Shown here in pieces: positions 1 through 11,559 of a stretch of DNA of 64,000 bases. The stretch comes from Anastrepha obliqua (Eukaryota; Arthropoda; Insecta; Diptera; Tephritidae). The stretch lies in NCBI RefSeq assembly GCF_027943255.1, contig NC_072896.1:49750501-49814500 (forward strand), given 5' to 3'. The stretch's first letter is position 1. Every line of letters starts with the position of its first letter. A model generated the notes under the pieces. The model did no database searches. It worked only from the letters and a program-made list of their open reading frames with translations, and had not been told where the DNA came from. The position numbers and the translations under genes were made by a program.

Positions 1-184
1 AAAAGGAAAATGTCAAGACGAATATAATAATTTACCGTTTTTTCTTTTTTTTATTTTTGGCAGAAAATTGCTGCAAATTTGTTTGGAAAACTTTTGGAAA
101 ATAGCTGTTAAACTCCAACGTACTGAATGTTGGGTGTTGCCCATTAACCAAAATTTTTTGCCCTCTAATAGTTTGTAGATTGGA
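1..184. other. AT-rich sequence, no gene seen
   Basis: AT-rich non-coding sequence. No open frame with protein similarity and no clear repeat boundary was seen before the dispersed repeat that starts near 185. Confidence 0.5.
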
Positions 185-672
185 GAGAATAGGCCTCTTC
201 TATTCTCTTCTTTTCGCCATTTCTTAACTTAACGAAAAACAGCAAAAGACCTTTTCTATTCGTCATTTCTTAACTTAACGAAAAACAGCAAAAGACCTTT
301 TCTATTCGCCATTTCCCCGCTCGCTATCTCTACGCTCGATTAGCTTAAGGAAAATTTGCATAACAAAGCAACAAGAAAGGTATCGAGCAAAATTCGTCGC
401 TAGCGAGTATGGCTATAGGTCTCTTCTATTCGCCATTTCCCCCCTCGCTATCTCTATGCTCCACTAACTTAACGAAAAAGCAACAACAAAGTTATCGAGT
501 AGGCTTCGGCGCTATTATTCATTTGATTGGTATAACTCACTGCCTCACGAACACATGTAATTTAAAGCAGTTCTATTCCCACGTTGCCAATATATGTTCA
601 TTTATACCAGTTGCTTCATCTATTCGCTTCTTGCTAACGCTTGGCGAAAAGAATAGGACTTATATTTGAATT
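185..672 (+). repeat. Dispersed repeat 'X', copy 1
   Basis: A second, inverted copy lies at 49269-50099 (for example, positions 536-668 match the reverse complement of about 49270-49400, and 336-410 match that of 50010-50090). The ends carry imperfect inverted repeats built on CCTCTTCTATTC...CGCCA and TGGCGAAAAGAATAGG. Inside, a unit of about 46 bp beginning CCTTTTCTATTCG is repeated in tandem at about 195, 250 and 296, with a looser copy at 419. The reading frame in 409-669 lies wholly inside the repeat and has no recognisable product. It is probably a non-autonomous DNA element; the family is not identified. Confidence 0.6.
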
Positions 673-1368
673 ATGTTGGTTGAACCAAATTTCAAGTGGG
701 AGTACTCCAGCTTTCCAACGGTACCGCTACTGCTTGAAATAAGTAAGTACTTTTTTCCATTCGACTGCCATTTTTCTAGGTGGACCATGAGCATTCATTT
801 TTCTCATAATTTCCTCTCGCCGCTTCTCCTCTATATTTTTTCGTTTCGATCCAAGCACTTTAGCATTAGTTTATGGTTTCCTTTATTTCCAAAATGTAAG
901 AAAACTTTGCTATTTTGTGCTTATAATGATTTGATAGTAATAAATTCGCAGAATACCAAAACGTGGAAAAAATAAAAATGTTTTTATATGCAACTTTTAT
1001 GTCACGAATAAAATAAATGTTGCTAAACTACGGTTTTCTACTAGGAAGTACTGTTTTGACTTCAGATAGATAACATAAGTAGAATTTTTGTGGTGAAAAG
1101 AAAGTAGTACGCTATTTTCAATATAATTAATACGAAATACTCAAAAACGAACAGACTTTGCTTGATCGGTTAACAAGCACATCGATTGCAGCCCTGTGTG
1201 AGAAAATGTCAAGCCTTGTCTTGTACGCCATTTGTTAAAAATTTCTACACCAGCAAAAATACTGCCGAGCGCAGAAATTTGTAAATTTGATTGAAAAAAC
1301 TCAGCTCAGGATTCTTTACCGCTTAAAGTGGCAATTGTTTTACTTCTTTAGTTGTATGGGCTTTTAAG
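673..1368. other. Intergenic sequence upstream of U1-70K
   Basis: AT-rich and without a convincing gene. The 5' UTR exon and promoter of the U1-70K gene should lie in the last 200-300 bases, because a spliced 5' UTR intron begins at 1369. No TATA box stands out. Confidence 0.4.
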
Positions 1369-1432
1369 GTGAGTTTTGTTTATTATAACCGTGAAAATTT
1401 AGTATAATTTTATAACCTCATTTTCCCTGTAG
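1369..1432 (+). other. snRNP-U1-70K: 5' UTR intron of U1-70K
   Basis: The donor AAG|GTGAGT and the acceptor TTTTCCCTGTAG| bracket a 64-bp intron with a pyrimidine-rich 3' end, a size typical of flies. The coding start follows 51 bp downstream. It is predicted from sequence only. Confidence 0.65.
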
Positions 1433-1483
1433 GTTTGTATTGCTGGACGCTCAGTTGGACCAGGGAAGAAGGTAAAAGACAAA

Positions 1484-2785
1484 ATGACACAATACCTACC
1501 GCCAAACTTGTTGGCATTGTTTGCCGCTCGCGATCCAATACCATTTATGCCCCCAGTGGATAAATTGCCACATGAAAAGAAGTCTCGCGGTTACCTTGGT
1601 ATAGGTGGTTTTCTTGGTGAGTTTGAAGATCCAAAAGACACCCCACCGGCAAAGCGAGTAGAGACTCGTCAAGAACGCTTAGAACGCCGGCGTAGGGAGA
1701 AAGCTGAGCAAGTCGCTTACAAATTAGAGCGAGAGATTGCATTGTGGGATCCGCAAGAAATTAAAAACTCAACTGAAGATCCCTTTCGCACTTTGTTTAT
1801 TGCTCGTATAAATTATGACACTTCTGAATCAAAGTTGAGACGTGAGTTTGAAATTTATGGAGCCATCAAGAAAATAGTTATGATAACAGACCAGGAAACG
1901 GGTAAGCCCAAAGGTTATGCATTCATCGAATATGAACATGAAAGAGATATGCATGCTGCTTACAAGCACGCAGATGGTAAGAAAATCGACGGTAAACGTG
2001 TTTTGGTTGATGTTGAACGTGCACGCACTGTAAAAGGATGGCTACCACGACGCTTGGGTGGTGGCTTAGGAGGAACTCGCAGAGGTGGTAATGATGTCAA
2101 CATCAAGCATTCTGGTAGGGAGGACAATGAAAGAGAACGTGAACGTTATCGACTCGAACGGGAGCGCGAAGATCGCGAAAGCGCACGACTTGTAGAACGT
2201 AATCGTTTCGGAGGTGGTGAGACTGTACGGCGACGTTCGCGTTCTCGAGAACGAGTCCGAGAGCGTGAAAGGGAACGTTCTAGACGTTCGCGAAGCAAAT
2301 CACGTGAGCGGAGGAGACGACGAGGTGGAAGTCGTGAACGTGAATATGACGAGTTCGAAAAACGCGATAGACGTGAAAAAGAACGTGAACGGGATCGTGA
2401 GCGTGAACGTGAAAGGGATAAGAAGAAGAGGCGCTCTAAATCCCGAGAGCGTGATTCATCCAGGGAGAGACGTGATAAGAAACGAGATCGTGATCGTCGT
2501 GACAAGGAGCGCGATCGCGGGGATCGCGATATTAAAGAGCGCAAACCTGACTTCCGTGATATTGATATAAAGATCAAGGAAGAACCTATAGACGACGGTT
2601 ATCCAACTTATCCCATGAATTCCTATCAAACAGCTGGAATAAAACGAGAGGACGACGAAGAGCATGAAGAGAAATTCCGGCCACCGCAAGACATGTTCAG
2701 CGTTCCTCCTCCTCCAATACCTGGACGTGGTGCTAATGAAAATGGACAGAATCCTAATGATAATCAACAATCTTGGTGGCGTTAA
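1484..2785 (+). CDS. snRNP-U1-70K: U1 small nuclear ribonucleoprotein 70 kDa
   Basis: A 433-residue single-exon coding region for the U1 snRNP protein that binds stem-loop I of U1 snRNA and helps define 5' splice sites in the nucleus. Residues 1-95 match the conserved U1-70K N-terminal region (begins [20 protein letters not shown]). An RRM follows at about 102-180, with RNP2 LFIARI at 104-109 and RNP1 KGYAFIEY at 143-150. A glycine-rich hinge (about 188-203) leads into a long Arg-Glu/Arg-Asp/Arg-Ser tail (about 210-365), and the protein ends in an acidic and proline-rich segment with PPPPIPGRG. The length fits the family (human about 437). The ATG is the first in frame after a spliced leader. 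The opposite-strand frame at 2146-2577 is only a shadow of the RS repeats. Identity is very secure. Confidence 0.97.
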   Translation: MTQYLPPNLLALFAARDPIPFMPPVDKLPHEKKSRGYLGIGGFLGEFEDPKDTPPAKRVETRQERLERRRREKAEQVAYKLEREIALWDPQEIKNSTEDPFRTLFIARINYDTSESKLRREFEIYGAIKKIVMITDQETGKPKGYAFIEYEHERDMHAAYKHADGKKIDGKRVLVDVERARTVKGWLPRRLGGGLGGTRRGGNDVNIKHSGREDNERERERYRLEREREDRESARLVERNRFGGGETVRRRSRSRERVRERERERSRRSRSKSRERRRRRGGSREREYDEFEKRDRREKERERDRERERERDKKKRRSKSRERDSSRERRDKKRDRDRRDKERDRGDRDIKERKPDFRDIDIKIKEEPIDDGYPTYPMNSYQTAGIKREDDEEHEEKFRPPQDMFSVPPPPIPGRGANENGQNPNDNQQSWWR

Positions 2786-5578
2786 GGTTCATTTGTATAC
2801 TACAAACTGGATAGTATACTTTTTGTCTCACTTTCCATATTTTACAACTACTTTCGTTTTAGCGTTTGAACCTATGTCAATACGAGATTTTCAAAATATA
2901 TTAAAAGTATCGACTGACGTTTAATTGTCCTTCGACTTATTCCCTTTAGTAAAACGGTATCCTCATCTTTAAATTATATAGACATAGTCCAAACGCTAAA
3001 GTTGTAATAGTTTTAATTTATTAGAGCAAACAACATTTGAAATTCAACTGCGTATTTTTAAACAAGTTTGGTCTTGAATCCGCGTCAGACTATAAAGCAA
3101 TGCAAACGTTGATTTTCGGTTGGAAGTTTTGAAAACATTCTGTTTAATTTGAAAAATATACTTTTTATTTAATCAGAAACGTGTTTTTAACTAGGTAAAA
3201 ATTATCTAATGTAATTGTATAATTAGAGGCATTCTGTAAAAAGAAAGTTTAATTTCAAATTTAAAAGTTACTTTGTAAATGTAATCAGAAATGGTCTTTG
3301 TATTGAATTTAAAATTTTGTTTGACTCTTTTAACTGTAATAATATATATATAATAATAATACCTTTGATTATTATTATTATATAAATGTGGTATATATAT
3401 ATATATACATTAATATGTAGTTCAAACATATATAACGAAATAATCGCAACCGTAATGTAAGGAAGAACAACCAAAATGCAAAGAGTAAGTAAAAAAAATA
3501 ATTGGAGACTATATTGTTTTTACTTGCGGCAACGCGTATCCAATTGTTTTGGGATTCCACACTTGAGAGAAATCATACAGAGCCAAAAGCAGTCTGCAAA
3601 TCAGAGCCTGAACTGTGGTCGTATGCGGCAGAAAGGTGCAGAGGCAAATAAAAAATACCCGGCTGTGTTGGTGTACATAGAATATGGAGTTAGTGAGTAA
3701 TTTGTACAGAGGTAGTCAGTCCCATGATGGTACATGGGACAAGTGATTCAATCTTGTATTGATTAATTATGGTACTTAAGGCTCAGCTCTTTCTTTTATA
3801 CGTACCCACTTCCCACATTCTTTAAAACTTATGTTCAATCAGTAATCGCATTGAAAATAACTCGTCAATTTTAATTCTCTTTTCTCTTTTTCCAGTTTGA
3901 GTACTCTATATTCAAAACTAAGAATTTTTAAGCTAATGCTTTGCGCATTACGGGGAAGGTATGCATTTCATTGAAAAATAACGGGTAAAAAAATTTATAT
4001 GACGTAAATTCTCACAATTACATAACAAAACTTGAATGAACATTGCGACGGCAAAGGTAATGTTTTAAGTATGCAAGAAATACTAATGATTTTCCCATTC
4101 TAGGGGATCGAACGTACACCTTGCCCACTGACTCCCCAAGTTTGTGTATCGGAAGCGGTTAGCACAATTAGTGATACTATGTAGGTATGCTCGAATGTAA
4201 GTTAATCTAATTCAAGGTGGAATGATTGTCTCAGTAAGTGGTTGTGTTTACGATTTCTGTCACTTCATGTGCTCAAACTGCTGTTGGTTAAGAAAGGGAT
4301 TTGCTAAAGCTTGATAGAGATCAACAAACTTTCCAGCAAATTGGAGTATTCAAAACGATAATTTTTTGGTTAATTGTAGCATTCATGTTTTTTTTTATTT
4401 AATTTAATTTAATATTATTTAATTTTTTTGGTTTTTGAAAAGTAATCCATGTTTAATAGTAAAAACAAAATTTGATGTTGTCTTCCAAGATTTCATTTTC
4501 GCGACCTTTAGTAAATACTTGATTGTAGCATATATCGTTTTCTAAATGTGAACAGTTCTACACAGTTGCACTGAGCCTTATCTGGTTGTAACATGAAATA
4601 ATATTTCAATAACTTTGTTGGTCACTGCAGGCAAGACGCGTGTGGTAAGGCGATGAGTAATAAAAAAAATGTCGCGTTGGTAAGCGCGTATGATAATTTG
4701 TGTGCTCAGCGAATCTGCTCATGGATTTGGTTAACCGTAACGGTTTTCAGGCTCGAAAGTATGCCTGTTTATAAATATCGTAACCGAATATTTGTGATTG
4801 ATTTTTGCAATTAGTTTTGGCTGTGTGGATCCTTGCCGTTGTTTCGTTTGTAAGATATTTGCAATGTTCTTAAGAGCCCAACATGTGATAGAAATTTTAA
4901 TTAGTCATCACTCAAGATATTGACATTGAAGGTCATAAAAATTTAAAGGTGCTCTGCCTTTACAATATCAGCTTTGCACCTGACTTGAAGTATTAATTAC
5001 TTGAGTGGCTCGACTATACATGAACTAACATTGCTGCACACTTCAGGTCATGGTTATATATCAAAAAAATATAGTGCCAAGAAGTTGGTTATATTTTGAG
5101 GTCTCAGCATTTTTCGTCGATTAATCACGGTCAACTTTTCGTGTACAAAGGTCGAAAGAGTACGTTGAAAACTAAATTTGCTAGCGAACTAAATATTCAA
5201 CAAGGATTCGTTTATTTTTCGTAAGTCCTTACTACCTACTTTTAGTATCGGATATTTAAAACATCCATTGTGCATTATTTAAAAGCATCTACTTAAAAAA
5301 TATAATTTTTCGAACGTACAAATGACTTTAATTTTTGATCATTGGTTGTGGTAAAGTATATTTTCGATTAAATTATTCCACTAAAAGAAGTGAGCGTTGG
5401 TAGCAGTAGGATAAAAAATAGTAAATGATGTTTGGCTAGAACCTTTGTTGAAGAAGAGAAAACCAATAGTGTGAGTTAAAGTACTGCACTAAATTAAAAT
5501 ATCGCAGCATGTATGTAGAGAATTTTCTCAACTCAAAGCTTGGACATTGTTTCACTCGAACAAACAGACGTTCTATAT
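2786..5578. other. Intergenic, AT-rich; 3' UTR of U1-70K at the left
   Basis: The first few hundred bases should be the U1-70K 3' UTR; an ATTAAA-like signal occurs near 2900, but no strong AATAAA was placed. Beyond it there is AT-rich sequence with a (TA)n/(TAA)n microsatellite at about 3340-3410. The short frames here (such as 3476-3700) have no recognisable similarity. A stretch at about 4095-4165 looks faintly tRNA-like on the minus strand, but is too poor to call. Confidence 0.5.
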
Positions 5579-5579
5579 A

Positions 5580-7018
5580 TGACGAAGTCTAAAATAAACA
5601 AGGCTGAACTAAAATAGAAGTGACAGGAGCTTTGTTCTGATAACTTCGAGTTTATTTATACAAAATAGTCCCCTCGGACTCCAGAGAGAACGTAGGTTCG
5701 AATCTCGGTGAAAGATCAAAATGAAGAAAAAATTGTTTCTAATAGCGGTCGCCCCTCAACAGGCAATGGCAAACCTCCCAGTGTATTTCTGTCATGAAAA
5801 AGCTCATAAAAAAATATCTGCCGTTCGGAGTCGGCTTGAAACTGTAGGTCCCTCCGTTTGTGGTATAACATCAAGACGCACACCACAAATAGGAGGAGGA
5901 GCTCGGCCAAACACCCAAAAGCGGTGTACGCGCCAGATATATACATATATATAGTCGATACACTGTTCTTTGCGATCTTAAAGCTTTTGGAAAGAGTGTT
6001 TCAAGTCATTGAACGGAATGTCCTTCAGGATGTCGGTCGGCCATATCAGGTGAATACGGTGAGTGATTGATGGTTGAAATGCGATTTCTAGTCAAAAAAT
6101 CAGTCACAAGAATGGATCGATGAGATGGTGCATTATCTTGCAATAAGCGCTAGCTTCCTCCTTCGCGATATTCAGGGTGAATTCGACGAATGCGATAAAA
6201 CAAACGCTTCAAAACGCCAATTTTATATAAATTGCATTGACTGTTTGGCCCGTTGGCATGAACTCCTTGTAGACAATTATCTTGGAATCGTAAAAACAAA
6301 TGAGCATCGACTTGATGTTTGACTTCCCCAAACGCGTTTTTTTTTCGTTGGTGGCTCGTCTGGGTCCTCCCATTCAGCACGTTGATGTTGAAAACATCAC
6401 GTTTCATCATCAGTTACAATTTTGTAAAGGAAGTTTCGACTTTTCTCGTCTCTTTAGTGAGGTCTTTCGAATGTTGAATTCTGAGCAATGTTTGGTCCTC
6501 AGTTAACTTGTGCGGAATGAAACGCGCACAGATCTTTCGTAAGCCCAAATGATCAGTTAAAATGTGATAAATCGATGGTTTGAGAATATTCAACTCCGAT
6601 TCCACGAGTTTCAACGATGAGTTCGGTTAATATTTGATAAATTTACGACCAATTTCGATGGAGTTTTCGGTGCTTACTGATGTTGGGCAGCCCGTATGTT
6701 CATTGCCATTTTTGTCCTCACAACCATCTCTAAAACGTGTAAACCACTCATGAACTCTGGCACGTGATAGAAAATCATCACCATAAACTTTTTTCATCAA
6801 TTCAAACTTTCGGTAAACGTTTTACTGATTTTAAAACCAAATTTGATATTAGCTTTTTGTTCGAAATTAATTTTTGCACCGATGACACAAACCTACTGAC
6901 ACTTTAGATGCAATAATTTTGCTATGGATGTAACTTCCAGAACCCTAACTCATTAAAAAGATGGCGCCATCAAGAACATTTTTATGACGCCAGTCTTGTT
7001 TATTTTTGGGCTTCACCT
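5580..7018 (-). mobile_element. Degenerate mariner-family element
   Basis: Imperfect inverted repeats mark both ends: GAAGTCTAAAATAAACAAGG at about 5585 and the reverse complement of CTTGTTTATTTTTGGGCTTC at about 6994-7013, flanked by TA-rich sequence. The minus strand between them encodes broken mariner transposase pieces. At 6614-6414 residues such as YHILTDHLGLRKICARF and PHKLTEDQTLLRIQHSKD match the second helix-turn-helix and linker of mariner transposases; further fragments follow to about 6150. Stops and frame changes make it non-functional. A SINE (about 5682-5953) sits inside it and is therefore younger. Confidence 0.75.
5682..5953 (+). repeat. tRNA-headed SINE, copy A (5'-truncated)
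   Basis: It begins in the B-box region (GGTTCGAATCTCGG) and lacks the A-box head. It continues through the family body (GGCAATGGCAAACCTCC, GTTCGGAGTCGGCTTGAAAC, CACACCACAAATAGGAGGAG) and ends in a TATA-rich tail. It lies within the mariner relic. Confidence 0.8.
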
Positions 7019-7389
7019 TATATATATATATACTCGCCAATCTTTGAGAAATGTGTTTTCTCGTGAATTGATTTGCTAAATAAAACTTCATAATCATTGA
7101 ATTTGCTAAATTATACATCATTATTTATAAAATGTTGTAAAAGTGCATTTTATTCTCTTTAAATACTACAATAACTGCGCAAATATACAAATAGGCACTA
7201 TTGTTCAAACGTGAACAAATAACTATATTTTATAATCAATGGCATAATAACAGCCATGACAATAATCAAACATAACAAACACTCCCATTGTATTTCATCT
7301 TCCATTGTTTCAAAATTCATCGAGGGTCTTTGATATAGAGGTTGTATGTTTGCATCTTAATCAAAGTTGTATTTATTCCTAAACATACA
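7019..7389. other. 3' flank of Coprox
   Basis: AT-rich. Minus-strand AATAAA signals occur at 7372-7377, close to the stop, and at 7149-7154; either could end the Coprox transcript. Nothing else was recognised. Confidence 0.4.
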
Positions 7390-8550
7390 TTAAGACTTTA
7401 TTATCCACTCCTTAGGGTTCTGGAGCACCTCCAACAACTTCCCCTCTTGTGAATCGGGTTGAACAGTGTGCATGTATTCCCAACGTGCCGTTAATGGCAA
7501 TGACATCAATATACTCTCATACCTAGCACCCGGAGTGTAAAGTCCGAATTTAGTACCCCTATCATATATTAGGTTGAACTCCACATAGCGGCCGCGTCGC
7601 AGAAGTTGCCATTGACGTTCACGTTCGCCGTATTCATCATTTTTGTGAAGGCGAACAAGGGGCAAATATGACGGGACTACAGAATTGGCACAGCTTGTAA
7701 TAAATTTGAACGCCTCCTCTTGACTGGGCGTGTCTATATCATCAAAAAATATGCCGCCAATCCCACGACTTTCTTTACGATGGGTAATGCGGAAGTAGTC
7801 GTCACACCATTTTTTGAATCGTGGATAGTAGCTGGAGTCATGTTCATCGCAGGCCTCCTTTAGTGTTTTGTGAAAATGTACAGCATCTTCTTCGTTTAAA
7901 TAATATGGTGTGAGATCAGTTCCTCCGCCGAACCACCATTGTTTTTCACCCTCACTTTCCACTTCGAAATAACGATAGTTGAAATGTATCGTTGGTACGT
8001 GTGGATTGCGGGGATGTATGACTGCACTTACGCCAGCAGCAAAGAATGGTAATTTCTTACCTTCTTCTAGTTTCTTGCCTCGCGTTCGCATTTGTTGAAC
8101 TGCACCCGGAGGCAACATGCCGGTCACTACAGAAATATTAACTCCTGCTTTCTCGAATACTTCGCCATCTTGAAGAACACACGTAATGCCACCACCACCT
8201 TCAGTTCGAATCCAGCGATCAACTTTAAATTTTTGTCCCGCGTATTCTTCTGCCTCTAACGCACGACATACGTCAGCTTGTATTTTCATTATCATTAATT
8301 CCATTTTAGTACGCATGTCGTCTTCGTTGGCAATTAGCGTACTTTTGTCCGTTACTGGTTCTGACATAAACACAGAAGTGTTTAGCTTGCGTTTCCGGGC
8401 AGCTTCCATTTGGACAAAGGAGACGGAAGCAGTGGTAGTAAAGCCGATTCCTAAAATTAAGAAGTGTAGATTTCGGCCGCTAGTACGTCGTCCCAACTGA
8501 TAAGTGGCTAAAGAGGCCAATGCTTGGCGTATACCTTTAACAAAAAACAT
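7390..8550 (-). CDS. Coprox: Oxygen-dependent coproporphyrinogen III oxidase
   Basis: It encodes 386 residues of the enzyme that oxidatively decarboxylates coproporphyrinogen III to protoporphyrinogen IX in heme synthesis, in the mitochondrial intermembrane space. The start chosen is the ATG at 8550-8548, the first ATG after a spliced leader; the open frame runs to 8580, but that part is intron. Residues 1-27 are basic and residues 28-47 hydrophobic ([20 protein letters not shown]), fitting a mitochondrial presequence with a membrane-sorting segment. Family motifs are intact: [14 protein letters not shown] at 205-218, [10 protein letters not shown] at 263-272 and [19 protein letters not shown] at 319-337. 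The catalytic region is uninterrupted in one exon. Identity is very secure; only the import signal is inferred. Confidence 0.96.
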   Translation of the reverse strand: MFFVKGIRQALASLATYQLGRRTSGRNLHFLILGIGFTTTASVSFVQMEAARKRKLNTSVFMSEPVTDKSTLIANEDDMRTKMELMIMKIQADVCRALEAEEYAGQKFKVDRWIRTEGGGGITCVLQDGEVFEKAGVNISVVTGMLPPGAVQQMRTRGKKLEEGKKLPFFAAGVSAVIHPRNPHVPTIHFNYRYFEVESEGEKQWWFGGGTDLTPYYLNEEDAVHFHKTLKEACDEHDSSYYPRFKKWCDDYFRITHRKESRGIGGIFFDDIDTPSQEEAFKFITSCANSVVPSYLPLVRLHKNDEYGERERQWQLLRRGRYVEFNLIYDRGTKFGLYTPGARYESILMSLPLTARWEYMHTVQPDSQEGKLLEVLQNPKEWIIKS

Positions 8551-8561
8551 AGTGTGCAAAC

Positions 8562-8620
8562 CTAAAATGAAAGGAAACACCCGGTTATAATCACTTCAAA
8601 TCGCTTTTAATTCTGCATAC
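8562..8620 (-). other. Coprox: 5' UTR intron of Coprox
   Basis: On the minus strand the donor CATAG|GTATGC and the acceptor TTTCATTTTAG| bracket 59 bp. The acceptor lies 11 bp before the start codon, which is why the upstream in-frame GTG is not the true start. Predicted from sequence. Confidence 0.65.
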
Positions 8621-8718
8621 CTATGTTACTTCTCTGAATACCAAAGTATGTGTCTTATATTCTGCTAAATACTACGAATTTTCTCTTAGCGGTTAAGGAA
8701 GCGTTGGGGCGACGTGAC

Positions 8719-8764
8719 TTAGATAATGTAATCACTGTGCCTCAGATAATGTAATCACTGTGCC
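8719..8764. repeat. Tandem duplication of 23 bp upstream of Coprox
   Basis: AGATAATGTAATCACTGTGC occurs twice in direct tandem with a 23-bp period. About 8 bp further a TATCGATG occurs, one base from the fly DRE promoter motif TATCGATA. This could be part of the Coprox promoter; that role is inferred. Confidence 0.5.
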
Positions 8765-9154
8765 AGGCCTTTATCGATGTCGCTGATAAGACTTAGTGGA
8801 TTGTTAACAATTTATAAATTTTAGAGTTTACCTTTCATTATTGGTTTTGAAATTGTTAATTTTGTATAACACTTGGTAATAGAAATGATATTTCGTAGAA
8901 AACCTGGTGAAATTAAATGTCGGTACTAAATTCTAATAAATATTTTCTTGTGGTGAGGTATGTTCACTGTGTTAAGTTGCGGAATTTGTTGTAAACTTTT
9001 TAAAATCTTAAAGCCATATGCATACGATTCATTATTCAATAGTTTTATCGGAATCAAACGAATTACCGTACTTTGCCAAAATTTACTGACACTTTCGTAC
9101 TCAAGGCGAATCCATCAAAGTGGTATTGGCTTTATAAATACAAAAACCCCCATG

Positions 9155-9312
9155 TATTTGGTGTTGTTGTTGTTGTTGTAACAGCATAAACATTCCCCAT
9201 GCTTACATACAGGGAATGCTGCAGGAGTGACAGTCCTTGGCCGGATATAAATCCGAGTCGTTTCGGTAACGTAGAACCGACTGTCGTGGAAACGCATGAT
9301 TTGTTCTTGCCA
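9155..9312 (-). repeat. Dispersed (CAA)-tailed repeat 'R2', copy 1
   Basis: Reverse-oriented copy of a family seen also at 17990, 50588, 55394 and 57970. Marks are a GTTGTTGTTGTTGTAACAGC tail, CATAAACATTCCCC, AGTGACAGTCCTTGGCCGGA, TATAAATCCGAGTCGTTTCG and GTAGAACCGACTGTCGTGG. The family is unnamed here; the oligo-CAA tail suggests the 3' part of a retroelement. Confidence 0.7.
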
Positions 9313-10481
9313 CTTGCTGTTTTGAATTTCCAAATTTCAGTCAGAATGTTAACAATCAAACAATGCAGTTACAAAGGACGTAGTTATGCTTTCGGACTTT
9401 TTTCGGCGAACACGAAATGTATTTAATCTGTTTCGTGTGGAGTTGTTACAATGGGTTTACTACAGAGTTTCTTTGTAATAAACTTTAATTTAGTTTAGTT
9501 TTTCTTTAATACTAGTCACGAATTATGAAAATATTTGGTATTGGACCTTCACAACCATAGACGCCTAGATCACGATATCTACTTTACTTGTTTATGATTA
9601 TTATTATGAGGCTACTGCGACCAAAAGAGATCTGATATAGCCTTTTTTTGCCTAGTGCGCTGATAACCAATTAGCGGCATGTTTGCCACATTTTCCGCTA
9701 GATAATCACCCATTTCATTTTCATCGTGTATCCCTCATGTCCAGGAAACTCAATGTAATATTACGGTGTTGAAGTTTCCTAACGTGTTAAGAAAGTTCAA
9801 GCAGTCATTTACCATTTTTGAGGTTTTTACAGTTGATAGAAGAACTTTCAAAGTTGCCTGACTAACTGAAAGTATATAAATATGTATTTCTACCTCGAAG
9901 ATCGTTAGGTAAAAACCCAATGCAATATATTTTCTGAATTTATGTCCATTGATTCCCGTTCCTGTCCTACCATCTTCAAAAACATATCTGTGAGCCAGGT
10001 TTGTAGTTGATAGAATTATTTCTCCAGGTCGTACGTGAAGTTCGTTAACAAGAACTTCAAAGTTTCTAAACAGAACTTTGCTCAGCTTGGTGATAATGTA
10101 TCAGTTAATAAAAAAAATTATGTCAAAAGTCTTCAGATGTCCTTTCGTATCCCCACTTTTTTAGATCAGCATTTAGCATTAAAACGAGCTTGTCTTTCAA
10201 TTAAAATGGGAAACGAACTACTGGCAATATCGAATTGATATTAAAACAAAAGCACGAATTCGCCTTAACAACAGATAACAAGAAGGTACGAATTGCCACA
10301 TCAGAAATACGGTAGCTATTGTATTAAGCTCAAGTATATAAGCTGAGGTGCATGTGCACGAAGTAATCAGTCTTAAATTGAGCATATAAACATGTAAACG
10401 TAAAGTAAAGCAATTAAGCAATGCAATTTAGTAAAACTAGAGAGTTGTGTTTTCATTAGTTTGTCACTTTTATTTAGTAAT
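9313..10481. other. Intergenic, no gene seen
   Basis: AT-rich DNA with short frames (for example 10035-10238) that resemble no known protein and show no gene structure. Confidence 0.5.
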
Positions 10482-11146
10482 CCAGTGATCTAATAATACG
10501 TTCGCATATAAGTAGATGATCTACTTTTTCGCGCTTAACTCAAAATCCGTAATTAAAAAGCGCGATTTCCCATACAAAATTTCTCTCCCAAAATCTGAGA
10601 TTATAAAATAATCCCACATAATAACGATACTTATTGACATACAACCCTGTTTTCTGTGTTATCGATAATTATTATTACGAATGTAAGGAGAAACAGAAAC
10701 ATAAAAACTAAATGAAATGGATGCCGGCAAAGCAAACAGGTCTTCAAACATAATTCTAATAAATTGTTTGTTAGGTATTATTAATTATGCATTCATGTAA
10801 TAGAAAAAAAACGTGTGTCCATAACCGTTTTGTCTTCTTATTACTTACTATAAAATGTAATATCAAATTTTGAATGCGTATTCATGCCATAATTTTTTGC
10901 AACCTCAGTAAATGTCGCATACGGATTTCCTCCAACTGTTTATTATTAGCAGCCAAATGCGAAATTAAATTAGCTATTCCTTCTCCTTGTATTTTCTTCA
11001 TATCGTTAATAATAATTAAAGAAACCAAAAATATCGAAATATTCCACCAAAATAATTTCTATGAAGAAAAATCTCTCAGTATTGACAGCTGATCGTAGAA
11101 TTTGCGGGTAATCTGCCATATGTGAACGGGTACATTAATTTGGTGG
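10482..11146 (+). mobile_element. Short inverted-repeat element 'M', copy 1
   Basis: About 660 bp, matched nearly end to end by 49397-50013. The ends form inverted repeats around CGTTCGCATAT (10500-10510) and ATATGTGAACG (11118-11128). Shared sequence runs from about TCTAATAATACG on the left to TTAATTTGGTGG on the right. It has no transposase, so it is a non-autonomous DNA element (MITE-like). The family is unknown. Confidence 0.75.
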
Positions 11147-11559
11147 ATTTATAGGTTATTAATGCTTCTGTGAAGGTATTATAACACTTGAAAGTTTATG
11201 ACGGCATCGGTTGTCGTTAGTAGCCTATATTTGGTTAGTTTCGTGTACAATGTAAATATAGCATAAGCTGTTACTAAAATGCAACTCTGGGTGACACATT
11301 TGACGGTTGGCGGCGCTGCGTTATTTTTCGTTGAATTTTGTTAGTGCCGCAATTTTTAAATTTCGTCAACGCTCAATCGTATACTCGTGTTGATATCTAT
11401 TTGCAAATAATTATATTTTCGGTGTCTAGAGAGCACAAAAATTATCGTTGAAGTAATTGTGTTTCGGACGTAATTCATTAAATTGTTTAACAAAACAGGC
11501 TGGGTCCTGCAGGTCAACTATTGGGTGTTGGTTTTCTTTATCAACTTTACTGAATTCAA

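Noticed and set aside
409..975. Two short plus-strand frames near the left edge
   Set aside because: The first lies entirely within repeat X. The second has no similarity, no splice support and no clear promoter.
2146..2577. 143-residue Ser/Arg-rich minus-strand frame
   Set aside because: It is the antisense shadow of the Arg/Glu/Ser-coding tail of U1-70K; codon repetition opens the other frame.
4095..4165. tRNA-like segment on the minus strand (GTTCGATCCCC)
   Set aside because: Only the B-box-like part is convincing; arms do not pair well enough by eye. It may be an old SINE head.
8551..8580. Longer Coprox N-terminus beginning at 8580
   Set aside because: The extra codons begin with GTG and include the acceptor TTTCATTTTAG; they are 5' UTR intron.
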